NCBI GenBank assembly: GCA_017463485.1
Contig: JAFTPD010000006.1
Coordinates: forward strand, 1-64,000
Length of the DNA stretch: 64,000 bases
From: Clostridia bacterium
Lineage (GTDB): Bacteria > Bacillota > Clostridia > Oscillospirales > CAG-272
Reading direction: 5' to 3'
A program made the translations under genes and the position numbers. Shown piece after piece: positions 8,215 through 16,371 of this stretch (its first letter is position 1; every line of letters starts with the position of its first letter). A model generated the notes under the pieces. The model had not been told where the DNA came from. It did no database searches and saw only the letters and a program-made list of their open reading frames with translations.

Positions 8215-9285
8215 ATGAGTACAGAAAAGAAGACCGTCCTTGCCATAATCGGTTGTGGACGTATTGCGCAGGGCGCGCATTTCCCCGCACTTTCCCGCAT
8301 TGAAAACGTAAGAGTAAAGTATGCCTGCGACCTTATCGTTGAGAAGGCGCAGAAGATGAAGGATAATTATCCCAATATGGTAGAAGAGGTCATTACCGAC
8401 TATCAGGTAGCCCTTGCAGACCCTGAGGTTGAGGCAGTATTCGTGCTGACTCCCAACTACGCTCACTATACCATTACTATGGAAGCGCTGAAGGCAGGCA
8501 AGCACGTTATGTGCGAAAAGCCGGTAACCGTCAGCTACGATCTGTCCGTTGAAATGGCAAAGGAGGCAGACAAGCAGGGTAAGATTCTCAATATCGGTAC
8601 CTGCTTGAGATTTAACCGCTCCGTTGAAATTTTGGAGCAGATGAACCGCGAGGGCAAGTTCGGTAACATCTACCACATCTACTGCTCCTTCAGAGATTTC
8701 CGTTGCATTCCCGGTCTCGGCGGCGCGTTTACCACCAAGTCTCAGTCGGGCGGCGGCGTGCTTATCGACTGGGGTATCCACTACCTTGATCTTATCCTCT
8801 ACATCCTCGGCGGCGCAAAGATTCAAAACGTAACCGCAGACGCTTACTGCGAGATGGCAAAGGATATGAGGAGCTACAAGTACCGCGATATGTGGGCAGA
8901 GGAGTCTATGGACCTTGACGGCACCAACGACGTTGACGACTTTATTTCGGGATACATCAGAACCGACAAGGCAAGCATTTCCTTTAACGGCTCCTGGGCG
9001 CAGAATATCGAGCAGAGAGACGCGTTTATTGACTTTATGGGTGACAAGGGCGGCGCAAGACTTGACTATTGCGGTCAGTTCAAGTTCACCAACGGCGAGA
9101 CTCTTGAAACCTATCAATCCAACCACGATATGCCCGATATGTATGAGTGCGAGGACAGAGCGTTTATCGAGTCCTTCAACACGGGCGTTAAGAATAAGAA
9201 CAACGTTGACAACATTCTGGAGAGCATGAAGCTGCTTGACTATCTCTACCGTTCCGCAGAGAAGCGCAGCGAAATTCAGCTTTAA
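8215..9285 (+). CDS. Gfo/Idh/MocA family oxidoreductase
   Basis: 356 residues. An N-terminal Rossmann fold with GCGRIAQ (residues about 13-19) binds NAD(P); CEKPVT near residue 101 holds the EKP lysine typical of the family. The C-terminal half is the alpha/beta domain, with DWGIHYLDL supplying the substrate-side histidine. Members oxidise or reduce sugars, inositols or their derivatives; specificity cannot be told. AAAGAGG precedes the ATG. It stands alone between its own promoter and a strong terminator, with no sugar transporter or kinase beside it. Confidence 0.88.
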   Translation: MSTEKKTVLAIIGCGRIAQGAHFPALSRIENVRVKYACDLIVEKAQKMKDNYPNMVEEVITDYQVALADPEVEAVFVLTPNYAHYTITMEALKAGKHVMCEKPVTVSYDLSVEMAKEADKQGKILNIGTCLRFNRSVEILEQMNREGKFGNIYHIYCSFRDFRCIPGLGGAFTTKSQSGGGVLIDWGIHYLDLILYILGGAKIQNVTADAYCEMAKDMRSYKYRDMWAEESMDLDGTNDVDDFISGYIRTDKASISFNGSWAQNIEQRDAFIDFMGDKGGARLDYCGQFKFTNGETLETYQSNHDMPDMYECEDRAFIESFNTGVKNKNNVDNILESMKLLDYLYRSAEKRSEIQL

Positions 9286-9300
9286 TTAAATCAAAATATA

Positions 9301-9336
9301 AAACACGGACGCACCTCGGTGCGTCCGTGTTTTTCT
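9301..9336. terminator. Bidirectional terminator between convergent genes
   Basis: Perfect 15-base stem (9301-9315 with 9318-9332) containing ACGGACGCACC, with A run before and T run after, so it can end both the oxidoreductase and the convergent GltD-like transcript. Confidence 0.92.
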
Positions 9337-9344
9337 TTGTATAC

Positions 9345-10577
9345 TTATGAATTTTCTTTGGTGCCTTGCATATATTGGTGCATGGTTTCCGCGACGATCT
9401 TACTGTGCGCAACCGCTTCTACCACCGTTCTCGCTCCGTTGACCACGTCGCCCGACGCAAACACTCCGCGACGGCTGGTGTTGCCGAATTCATCTGCACG
9501 CAAAAGTCCGCGCTCATTCACCTCAAGTCCCGTGGTAGAGGACACAATAACGTTTCTCGGGCCTTGGCTGATCGCTATCATAACCGAATCGGACGGATAG
9601 AAGGTATCGCTGCCCTCAATTTCCGCGTAGTTACCGTTTTCATCCCTTGTGACCTTGCGGAATACAACGCCGTTGTCCAAAATTTCGATCGGCTTGTGGT
9701 TGTATTCAAATCTCACGCCCTCAAGCTTTGCGTATTTGAATTCATAGTCGCTCGCTGCCACGCAGTCGTCGATAGAGAAGCAGGTTACCTCTCGGCTTCC
9801 GTTACGGATAGCAGTTCGCGCTACGTCCATAGCGGCGTTGCCCGCGCCGATAATAATGACCCGTTCACCCAGCTTGTAGACGTCGGGGTTTGTCAGATAA
9901 TTTATGGCAAAATGCACGTTTCCGAGCGTTTCTCCCTTGATATGCAAGGTGTTCGCGCGCCAGACTCCCGTGCCTATAAATACCGCCTTGTAGCCGTCGC
10001 GGAACAAATCGTCTATACCTATCGCGTCACCTATGCGGATGTTGGGGCGGATCTTTATGCCTTTCAGCTCGATATGTCGGTGCTGAAGATCGTCAAGCAC
10101 GCTCTTGGGCAAACGGAATTCGGGGATTCCGTACCGCAATACTCCGCCTATCTTGTCCTTGCCCTCAAATATTGTGACCTGATAGCCGTAGCGCGCCAGA
10201 ATTATGGCGATAGTCAGTCCCGCAGGACCCGAGCCGACAATAGCAACTCTCATGCCGTTGGGCTCGGCAGGACCTTTTACCATTTTGGGAGCATAAGCGC
10301 CGGAAATATAGCTTTCGATCGCCGAAAAGTGTACAGGATTACCCTTTTTCGCCAAAACGCAATGTCCCTCGCACTGCTTTTCGTGATTACAGATAAGACT
10401 GCAGATCGTGGTGAGCGGATTGTTGAAAAAGAGTATTTTGCCAGCCTCGTCCAGACGGTTATCCTTCAGGAGTCTTATGACCTCGGGAATGGGTGTGCCT
10501 ATGGGACATCCGTTGATACACGTAGGCTTTTTACACTCAAGGCAACGGTTCGCCTCGTCTAAAATATGCAGTGCCAT
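9345..10577 (-). CDS. GltD-like FAD/NAD(P)-dependent oxidoreductase
   Basis: 410 residues resembling the small subunit of glutamate synthase and related electron bifurcation or transfer subunits. N-terminal cysteines (CLECKKPTC then CPIG, and CSLICNHEKQCEGHC) would bind two 4Fe-4S clusters. GSGPAGLTIA near residue 130 binds FAD, and GAGNAAMDVA near 250 binds NAD(P)H. ATG 10577 follows AGGAGA; an upstream in-frame extension lacks these signals. No gltB large subunit is adjacent, so it may pair with an unlinked partner or act as a free-standing NADPH oxidoreductase. Hence no gene symbol. Confidence 0.85.
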   Translation of the reverse strand: MALHILDEANRCLECKKPTCINGCPIGTPIPEVIRLLKDNRLDEAGKILFFNNPLTTICSLICNHEKQCEGHCVLAKKGNPVHFSAIESYISGAYAPKMVKGPAEPNGMRVAIVGSGPAGLTIAIILARYGYQVTIFEGKDKIGGVLRYGIPEFRLPKSVLDDLQHRHIELKGIKIRPNIRIGDAIGIDDLFRDGYKAVFIGTGVWRANTLHIKGETLGNVHFAINYLTNPDVYKLGERVIIIGAGNAAMDVARTAIRNGSREVTCFSIDDCVAASDYEFKYAKLEGVRFEYNHKPIEILDNGVVFRKVTRDENGNYAEIEGSDTFYPSDSVMIAISQGPRNVIVSSTTGLEVNERGLLRADEFGNTSRRGVFASGDVVNGARTVVEAVAHSKIVAETMHQYMQGTKENS

Positions 10578-10694
10578 ATTCGTTCTCCTATCCTTAAAAG
10601 CGCCTCTGCCGCAGAGCGCGTGAATCATTCTCTTATAAAATTATAAACCATACTTATTACTTTGCTGTGAACAAATGCGAAAAAAACAATTTTG

Positions 10695-10875
10695 TTAAGG
10701 CAACACCGCACAATTCTGATTGCGCAAATGCGCCGTCAGATTTTTCGTCAAACAAACCCAATCGAAGCGGGCAATAGTTGACCTATTGCCAATGATATTT
10801 GTGCAGTGTGACGGAAAAGATGCAAGCAGTTGCGTAATCAAGGTGTTAGCCGCGAATTGTGCGGTGTTGCCTTAA
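10695..10875. mobile_element. MITE-like element with 22-bp perfect terminal inverted repeats
   Basis: Bases 10695-10716 and 10854-10875 are perfect inverted repeats of 22 bases (TTAAGGCAACACCGCAC... and its complement). Just inside, TGATTGCGCAA (left) resembles TGATTACGCAA on the opposite strand (right), so the subterminal regions are also related. The 181-bp element encodes nothing. Both ends carry TTAA, so either TTAA or TA could be the target duplication; the sequence cannot decide because TTAA is self-complementary. This fills most of the 405-base gap between the GltD-like and deacetylase genes. Confidence 0.8.
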
Positions 10876-10920
10876 ATTTGTCGGAATTTGAATTGTAAAG
10901 GAAAATTTAAAAAATCCTTG

Positions 10921-10948
10921 TTGAAAAAATCCGAGAATATGGTATACT
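10921..10948 (+). promoter_or_regulatory. Promoter of the polysaccharide deacetylase gene
   Basis: TTGAAA (10921-10926), 16 bases, TATACT (10943-10948); TATAAT directly after it (10949-10954) is an alternative -10. It starts 46 bases after the MITE-like element ends. Confidence 0.6.
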
Positions 10949-10982
10949 TATAATTGATAAAGAAGTTATTGGGGGACTTGTA

Positions 10983-11750
10983 ATGAAAAGGACGGCTTTT
11001 TGGAGAATAATGTGCGCCTTTTTGGCAATGATGATCGTGCTTGCCGTGGCGGGCTGTGACAGTACGGCGACAGGCGGTGGTGACGTGACGGAAACGTCTT
11101 CGGATACGCCTAAAAAGAAAGTCGCCATGACCTTTGACGACGGACCGCACAACGTGCGTACACGCGCTATCGTTGACGAGCTTGCAAAATACGGCTTTAA
11201 CGCAACCTTTTTCGTCGTAGGCAACCGCGTTGACGGTACGGAGATGAATTGCGAGGCTACCGTCCGTTACATAATCGAAAAAGGGAACGAGGTGGGAATA
11301 CACGGATATACCCACGACGTATACTATAATTCCTGCTCCGACGAGGAGTACGAGTATGAGCTGAAGCAGACTAAAAAAGCAATAACCGTCGCCAGCCATG
11401 GCTATAAGGTTTCGCTCATGCGTCCTATAGGCGGCGCTATAAGCGCGGAGCGCGCGGCAGAGTGCGAGTATTCTGTGATACTCTGGGACGTGGATTCGCT
11501 CGACTATGAGCACAGATACAGCTCATCCGACGCAGAGGGCGCGACGGAAAAGCGGGATACTATCGTGGATAACGTCATGTCGCAGGTCAAGGACGGCAGT
11601 ATTATCCTTATGCACGATATATATCAAAGCACGGTGGACGCTACCGCGGTCATTCTAAAGCGACTGCACGAGGAGGGCTACGAGGTGGTGACCGTCAGTG
11701 AGCTTATCGGCGATCCTCAGCCGGGAGTGAAATATTTTAACGGAAATTAA
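10983..11750 (+). CDS. Polysaccharide deacetylase lipoprotein (NodB family)
   Basis: 255 residues. A signal peptide with lipobox VAGC gives lipidation at C25, so the enzyme sits outside the membrane. The NodB domain shows TFDDGP (residues 50-55; D53 is a metal ligand) and HGYTH (H107, H111), completing the Asp-His-His metal site. LWDVDSLD and ILMHD near the end fit the later family motifs. Likely removes N-acetyl groups from peptidoglycan or another surface glycan. Followed closely by yitT and sfsA on the same strand. Confidence 0.9.
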   Translation: MKRTAFWRIMCAFLAMMIVLAVAGCDSTATGGGDVTETSSDTPKKKVAMTFDDGPHNVRTRAIVDELAKYGFNATFFVVGNRVDGTEMNCEATVRYIIEKGNEVGIHGYTHDVYYNSCSDEEYEYELKQTKKAITVASHGYKVSLMRPIGGAISAERAAECEYSVILWDVDSLDYEHRYSSSDAEGATEKRDTIVDNVMSQVKDGSIILMHDIYQSTVDATAVILKRLHEEGYEVVTVSELIGDPQPGVKYFNGN

Positions 11751-11765
11751 GCGTTTGAGGTAAAT

Positions 11766-12704
11766 ATGAAAGCGTTTTTTGAAAAGATAAAAAGACCCTT
11801 GTGGTCTTGCCTGTGTATAGTGGCGGGAAACGCCTTGCTTGCCTTTCTGGTGGCGGCGTTTATCATTCCTCACGACATTATCATGGGCGGCACTACGGGT
11901 ATCGGAATATTGCTGGATAAGCTGTGGGGCGACGTTCTGCCTATTGAGCCGGCAACCGTTATCCTTGTTCTGAATATTCTTTTGCTGTTTATGGGACTTT
12001 TTGTGCTTGGCAAGGAGTTTTTCTTCAAGACCATCGCAAGCTCCATAATCTATCCCGTTTTTCTCGCAGGTATGCAGCGTATTCCGCATATCGAGGAGCT
12101 GACGGATAATTCACTTATCGCTGTTCTTTTTGCGGGCTGCTTGCTCGGAATTTCGGGAGGACTTGTGTTCCGCGTGGGCGCGTCAACGGGAGGAATGGAC
12201 GTTGTAAATCTCGCGCTCCATAAGTGGTTTCATCTTCCCGTGGCGGTGTTTCTTTATATCACGGATTTCATCATCCTCGGCGCGCAGGCGTTTTTCACGT
12301 CCTCAAACGGAATACTTCTGGGACTTGTCCTGCTCGTGCTTGAAACGGTAGCGCTGGATCGGGCTATGATCTTCGGAAAATCGCAGATACAGCTTTTCGT
12401 TGTTTCGGAAAAATACGAGGATATCCGAAAATCCTTGCTTACCGAGCTTGGCGCGGGCGTGACCATGAATATGATACGCACGGGAATGGACAGCAACGAA
12501 TGGGAGGCGGTAATGTGCGTTATTCCGCCACGCAAGCTGTACGCCGCAAACGAGTTGATACGCAAGATAGATCCCACGGCGTTTATCACCGTGACCAAAA
12601 TAAAAGAGGTGCATGGCAGAGGCTTTACGCTTGAACGCAAATTCAAGGGCGAGCCGCACCCCGCACCTGCCACCGAGATATCGACGGAGGAGCGGGATTT
12701 GTGA
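11766..12704 (+). CDS. YitT family membrane protein
   Basis: 312 residues. Five or so hydrophobic segments in the first 200 residues (e.g. CIVAGNALLAFLVAAFIIP) contain the conserved GGTTGI motif. A C-terminal soluble DUF2179 domain (about 215-295, with KIDPTAFITVTKIKEVHGRG) follows. This is the standard two-domain YitT architecture; the transported molecule is unknown in the family. It begins 15 bases after the deacetylase stop, and its stop overlaps the GTG start of sfsA. Confidence 0.9.
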   Translation: MKAFFEKIKRPLWSCLCIVAGNALLAFLVAAFIIPHDIIMGGTTGIGILLDKLWGDVLPIEPATVILVLNILLLFMGLFVLGKEFFFKTIASSIIYPVFLAGMQRIPHIEELTDNSLIAVLFAGCLLGISGGLVFRVGASTGGMDVVNLALHKWFHLPVAVFLYITDFIILGAQAFFTSSNGILLGLVLLVLETVALDRAMIFGKSQIQLFVVSEKYEDIRKSLLTELGAGVTMNMIRTGMDSNEWEAVMCVIPPRKLYAANELIRKIDPTAFITVTKIKEVHGRGFTLERKFKGEPHPAPATEISTEERDL

Positions 12705-13378
12705 GATATAACAACACGGTAAAGGGGCGGTTTGTCAGCCGCCTCAACAGATTTATTGCCAATGTGGAGATAGACGGGCGCGTGTGCGTATGTCACGTCA
12801 AGAATACGGGGCGGTGCAGGGAATTGCTTACTGAGGATGCCGTGGTGGTGCTGGAGGTTTCGGATAATCCTGCGCGAAAGACCGCCTACGATCTTGTGGC
12901 GGTGTATAAGGGCGATATGCTGATCAATATGGACAGTCAAGCTCCCAACCGAGCGCTTGGCGAGTGGATAACCGCAGGCGGATTTGAAAACGTTACACTG
13001 GTCAGACCGGAGTGCAAATACGGCAGCTCGCGCTTTGATTTTTACGTTGAAGCGGGTGGCAGAAGGATATTTGCCGAAGTCAAGGGCGTTACCCTTGAAG
13101 TTGACGGTGTTGTAATGTTTCCCGACGCGCCCACGGAACGTGGAGTCAAGCACCTGCGCGAGCTGTCGGACGCCGCGCAAAACGGATACGACACATACGT
13201 TTTCTTTGTGGTGCAGATGGAAAAATGCAAATATTTCACTCCCAACGTAAATACCCATCCCGAGTTTGCACAAGCGCTCAGGGAAGCGCAGAGGGACGGT
13301 GTCCGCGTCCGCGCTCTTAATTGCAAGGTGACAGAGAATACATTGACGATCAACGGCGACGTCGAGGTGGTATTGTAA
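12701..13378 (+). CDS. sfsA: SfsA family protein (DNA/RNA nuclease SfsA)
   Basis: 225 residues, normal for the family. The N-terminal OB-like part (NTVKGRFVSRLNRF...CHVKNTGRC) is followed by the nuclease-like core with SSRFDFYV and FAEVKGVTL (D and ExK of a PD-(D/E)xK site). The start is GTG 12701 in GTGA, overlapping the yitT stop, with GGAGGAG just before. SfsA was named for sugar fermentation stimulation; a nuclease role is proposed from the fold. Function in this organism is inferred only by family. Confidence 0.9.
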   Translation: MRYNNTVKGRFVSRLNRFIANVEIDGRVCVCHVKNTGRCRELLTEDAVVVLEVSDNPARKTAYDLVAVYKGDMLINMDSQAPNRALGEWITAGGFENVTLVRPECKYGSSRFDFYVEAGGRRIFAEVKGVTLEVDGVVMFPDAPTERGVKHLRELSDAAQNGYDTYVFFVVQMEKCKYFTPNVNTHPEFAQALREAQRDGVRVRALNCKVTENTLTINGDVEVVL

Positions 13379-13435
13379 TAGAAAAAGCACCCCAAAGGGC
13401 ACCTTCCATAAAGCAGGTTTTGACCTGCGCAAAAC

Positions 13436-13471
13436 AAAAGGAGTACGAGCATTTTTACTTGTACTCCTTTT
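13436..13471 (+). terminator. Terminator after sfsA
   Basis: AAAGGAGTAC (13437-13446) pairs with GTACTCCTTT (13461-13470). A second palindromic stretch of the CCTCCC/GGGAGG type lies at 13503-13525 without a T run. Confidence 0.75.
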
Positions 13472-13590
13472 GTCGTAGACGTACTGTCAAGCGGCAGCAT
13501 AGCCTCCCTCCCGGAGGGAGCCTTTAATTTGCGTGCCGCAAGTTTGCCATTTTTTCTGACAAGCACTGTCTTTGCGGACACAAAAGCGAA

Positions 13591-13609
13591 GCCCCGCACA
13601 AGGCGGGGC
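13591..13609 (-). terminator. Terminator after the HTH gene
   Basis: GCCCCGC / GCGGGGC stem five bases beyond the HTH protein stop on the minus strand. Confidence 0.65.
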
Positions 13610-13614
13610 GAAAA

Positions 13615-14700
13615 TTAAAGCGACAACTGATTTTTAAAGGTTAAATATTCCTCATCGTTTTCAAAAAAGTTATCGTATTTTGACAATAAGTTTTCAAAAT
13701 ATATCGTTGTCATAAATTCTTCCTGCGTGTTTGGATCTTGAATCGTTGAAAAATACAAAGGATTTCGCAGTCCTATTTGATAATTTTCAGCTTTCGCATT
13801 TGGATTCAGATATTTTGTTAGTGAAGCAAAATTTTTCAGTTCCTGCAAACACTCGTCTTTTTGTCCGAGCTTTTTGTATGCTTGTGCTTTGGCTTCACAA
13901 TTCCAAAGTTTGTGGGATACATAGAAATCCTCACATCCTTCATCAAAGATTGCAAGAAATTTTTCGTGAGCGCGACACCACGGCAATAACTTTTCGTATT
14001 CTTTTTGTTCAAGCAACGCTATTCTTTTTAACTCGAATAACTCATCCATAAGCCAATAGCAACGAAGCAGACTTTCTTCCGTAAATTTTGCGTGCGCAAG
14101 GTAGTCTTTTCTGTATGCTAATATTTGAGCTTTACCGACTATTCTTCCTCTATAACCGTTTGCGCTGATTTTTTCAACAACCTCTGCTGCTTTTTCGTAT
14201 TCGCCGATTTCACAGTATATTCGTCGTAGCATATTGAGTGCGCCGTCTACTTCTCCGATATCGCCGCAGGTGTCAACGACCTCGTTACACAGCTTAATGG
14301 CTTTTGCAACAGCTTCGTTTCGTTCTTTTTTGTCATTTGAGAAGCGATTGACCATGGACAAGGAAAATGCGAGATACGTTTTCAATTTTGGACTGTTAGG
14401 ATATTTTTTTAATCCTTCGCTGATGATCTCGATTTCCTTATAGGTGTTCATACTATCGTCCGCAGCCTTCATAATTGCTTCTACTTCATCGTTGTAACTA
14501 TTCATGTGGTATCCGAAAAGGCGGTCAATAGAAACACCGAAATAGTCTGCAATAATCGGAAAAAGACTTACATCGGGAGCACATTGATTATTTTCCCATT
14601 TGGAAATTGCCTGATCGGATACTCCAAGCTTTTCAGCAAGCTGCGCTTGAGTGATCTTCTTTTCTTTGCGGAGGGTATATATATTCGTTCCGATATTCAT
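13615..14700 (-). CDS. XRE-family HTH protein with helical repeat domain
   Basis: 361 residues. The first 65 form a Cro/C1-type helix-turn-helix (TQAQLAEKLGVSDQAISKWE). The remaining roughly 300 residues are alpha-helical and look like TPR-style repeats (e.g. YEKAAEVVEKI, EYEKLLPWCRAHEKF). This architecture is common in Firmicutes transcription regulators, where the repeats sense a peptide or metabolite; no signal gene is adjacent. ATG 14700 follows TAGGAGATAA. Base composition is visibly more AT-rich than its neighbours, which may reflect a different history. Confidence 0.82.
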   Translation of the reverse strand: MNIGTNIYTLRKEKKITQAQLAEKLGVSDQAISKWENNQCAPDVSLFPIIADYFGVSIDRLFGYHMNSYNDEVEAIMKAADDSMNTYKEIEIISEGLKKYPNSPKLKTYLAFSLSMVNRFSNDKKERNEAVAKAIKLCNEVVDTCGDIGEVDGALNMLRRIYCEIGEYEKAAEVVEKISANGYRGRIVGKAQILAYRKDYLAHAKFTEESLLRCYWLMDELFELKRIALLEQKEYEKLLPWCRAHEKFLAIFDEGCEDFYVSHKLWNCEAKAQAYKKLGQKDECLQELKNFASLTKYLNPNAKAENYQIGLRNPLYFSTIQDPNTQEEFMTTIYFENLLSKYDNFFENDEEYLTFKNQLSL

Positions 14701-14741
14701 AAAGTTATCTCCTAAAATAGATTTTCGTGGCCACTGTAATA

Positions 14742-14770
14742 ATTATATCATACCATTATGTTGTTTCCAA
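14742..14770 (-). promoter_or_regulatory. Promoter of the HTH gene
   Basis: Minus-strand TTGGAA (14770-14765), 17 bases, TATAAT (14747-14742). A short inverted repeat TATGTTGGAAACAACATA overlaps the -35 box and could be an operator, possibly for autoregulation. Confidence 0.7.
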
Positions 14771-14830
14771 CATATCAAAAGGATATTTTATATGAATAAA
14801 ACTCAACTTTAGGTTGGATTTATAAAAAGC

Positions 14831-14868
14831 AGAACGGTATAACCGCATTTCTGCAATTATACCGTTCT
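14831..14868 (-). terminator. Terminator after the HAD phosphatase gene
   Basis: Perfect 12-base stem AGAACGGTATAA / TTATACCGTTCT, followed on the minus strand by GCTTTTTATAA. Confidence 0.85.
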
Positions 14869-14889
14869 ACTTGCTCTATGGTGCTTTTA

Positions 14890-15714
14890 TCAAACCTTTA
14901 ATTTTCCGCTTTCGATGTCGGAAATTATGTGCGCTATTGCGTGCTGTTCGTTGCTGACGGTGACGTGGTCTGCTGCTGCCTTTACCTCCTCACGCGCGTT
15001 TGCGACCGCTATACCCAGACCTGCCGCGCGGATCATTCCGATGTCGTTGTTGTAGTCGCCAATGGCAACGGTGCGCTCCATGGATATTCCCATATATTCC
15101 GCCATTCGCGGCAATACCGTGCCCTTATCAACGCCTTTGGGAAGTATCTCGTACAGCGAGCGCTCGGAGCGGATAAAGTCAAATTCATCCGCGCGGGGGT
15201 GTGCCGCAAGCAACTCTGCAATATGGGAAATAGCCTCCTCTTCAAAATCCGAAAAAACAATTTTTGCGAGCGGCTCATCAAAGCCGTCAAGCGTGCAGGG
15301 AAGATAGGGCATACCCGTTACGTCCCTGAACCACTCGCACGAAGAGTTGTCGTGCAAAAAATAAACGCGGTCGAAGGTGTTAAGCTGAATTCCCATGTCG
15401 GGCATAGCGTTTTGAATGTATTCCACAAGCTCGAAGACCGAGCGGTCAATAGGTTGCTGCCAAACATATTTGCTCGTGCGGTGGTCGTAAATTCCGCCGC
15501 CGTTGATGCAGCCGAAGGGCGCGTTGGGCTGTATTCGCTTATATGCGTCGTCCGAAAAGAAGGGCATTCTGCCCGTGATAAACGTAAAAATACCGCCGTG
15601 TGCCTTGAAATATTCTATCGCCTCGGAGTTCTCGCGCGAGATAGATTTGTCATCTCTGTAAAGAGTTCCGTCAAGGTCGGTGCATATAAGTATCCCCGAA
15701 AATTTTTTGTCCAT
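14890..15714 (-). CDS. Cof-type HAD-IIB family hydrolase
   Basis: 274 residues. Motif I CTDLDGTLY (nucleophile and acid aspartates near residues 12-14), motif II FITGRM near 50, motif III lysine in KGTVLPRMAEYMGI, and motif IV AIGDYNNDIGM near 220. The large cap inserted between motifs II and III marks the Cof/IIB class, which dephosphorylates sugar phosphates and cofactor phosphates. ATG 15714 follows GGGAGG; the frame stays open for about 120 further codons, but these run back through the tRNA-Ser leader and are not coding. Confidence 0.88.
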   Translation of the reverse strand: MDKKFSGILICTDLDGTLYRDDKSISRENSEAIEYFKAHGGIFTFITGRMPFFSDDAYKRIQPNAPFGCINGGGIYDHRTSKYVWQQPIDRSVFELVEYIQNAMPDMGIQLNTFDRVYFLHDNSSCEWFRDVTGMPYLPCTLDGFDEPLAKIVFSDFEEEAISHIAELLAAHPRADEFDFIRSERSLYEILPKGVDKGTVLPRMAEYMGISMERTVAIGDYNNDIGMIRAAGLGIAVANAREEVKAAADHVTVSNEQHAIAHIISDIESGKLKV

Positions 15715-15818
15715 AGCAAAGCCTCCCATTCCGTCCGAATACGCCGCAATTATAGCACAACAGGGGATAAAAGTCAAGCGAGAAGACATAATATTTTTCA
15801 AAAACTTCGTTTTGCCTA

Positions 15819-15847
15819 TTGCAATTTTGAAAATTGTGTGGTATAAT
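15819..15847 (+). promoter_or_regulatory. Promoter pointing toward the tRNA-Ser region
   Basis: TTGCAA (15819-15824), 17 bases, TATAAT (15842-15847). The first copy of the tRNA-Ser 5' end begins 27 bases after the -10 box, the spacing expected for a tRNA promoter, while the intact tRNA lies over 330 bases further on. Confidence 0.65.
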
Positions 15848-15872
15848 TGATGCGTTGACCTGCTTTGAGCAT

Positions 15873-16210
15873 ACGGAGAGATATTGAAGTGGGGACGTTT
15901 GCGAGCGCCGCCGGTGGCGGATGGAGTGAGCAAAAAGGAGTGGCAGCGGTCAAAATTTGGCGAAGCGAGAGCAAGCAACAAATTTTGGGCACCGCAACAG
16001 GGCATAACAGGCATTATAAAAATCAAATATGCACAGTACGTATCAAGGAGAGATATCTCGCCTATGGCGAGGATACCCACACCCTACGCCTGACAAGCGA
16101 GCTTGTCGATCTTCGGGTGGGGGATGCGAAGTGGATTCGACGAACAAGTTCGTCGAGCCACATCTTATCGAGCTCCATAAATATGATGCACGCTGTTGCA
16201 TCATATTTAC
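15873..16210 (+). repeat. Structured repeat region with copies of the tRNA-Ser 5' end
   Basis: The 18 bases at 15875-15892 differ at one position from the first 18 bases of the tRNA-Ser gene (16211-16228). Bases 16047-16057 repeat its first 11 bases. Between them lie several hairpins: CAAAATTTG / CAAATTTTG near 15953, a CGCC/GGCG hairpin around 16057-16075, ACAAGC / GCTTGT near 16094, a stem of about 14 pairs at 16131-16161, and a perfect 12-base stem with six-base loop at 16179-16208 ending two bases before the tRNA. No credible ORF is present. It could be a repeat inserted into the tRNA leader or the remains of a tandem tRNA-Ser gene. Confidence 0.65.
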
Positions 16211-16299
16211 GGAGAGATATCGAAGTGGTCATAACGGGGCTGACTCGAAATCAGTTTGCGCTCACGCGCACGGGGGTTCGAATCCCCCTCTCTCCGCCA
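16211..16299 (+). tRNA. tRNA-Ser (anticodon CGA)
   Basis: The acceptor stem GGAGAGA pairs perfectly with TCTCTCC and is followed by G and an encoded CCA. The anticodon stem GCTGA/TCAGT encloses CTCGAAA, giving anticodon CGA (reads UCG). A long variable arm (TTGCGCTCACGCGCA) confirms the serine type, and the T arm is GGGGG TTCGAAT CCCCC. Confidence 0.95.
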
Positions 16300-16320
16300 T
16301 ACGCGGCTAAAACCGCACCA

Positions 16321-16350
16321 AAGCCGCAAGGAAATCCTTGCGGCTTTTCA
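16321..16350 (+). terminator. Terminator after tRNA-Ser
   Basis: AAGCCGCAAGGA / TCCTTGCGGCTT stem with a short loop, then TTTT; it lies between the tRNA and the small membrane protein gene. Confidence 0.8.
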
Positions 16351-16371
16351 TACATCAAAAAGGAGAAACTT

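Noticed and set aside
15715-16080. N-terminal extension of the HAD phosphatase frame
   Set aside because: It reads backwards through the tRNA leader repeats, and a GGGAGG site marks ATG 15714.
15865-16371. Open frame running through the tRNA-Ser gene into the small membrane protein
   Set aside because: It crosses the tRNA and its terminator; the ribosome-binding site at 16362 fixes the start at 16372.
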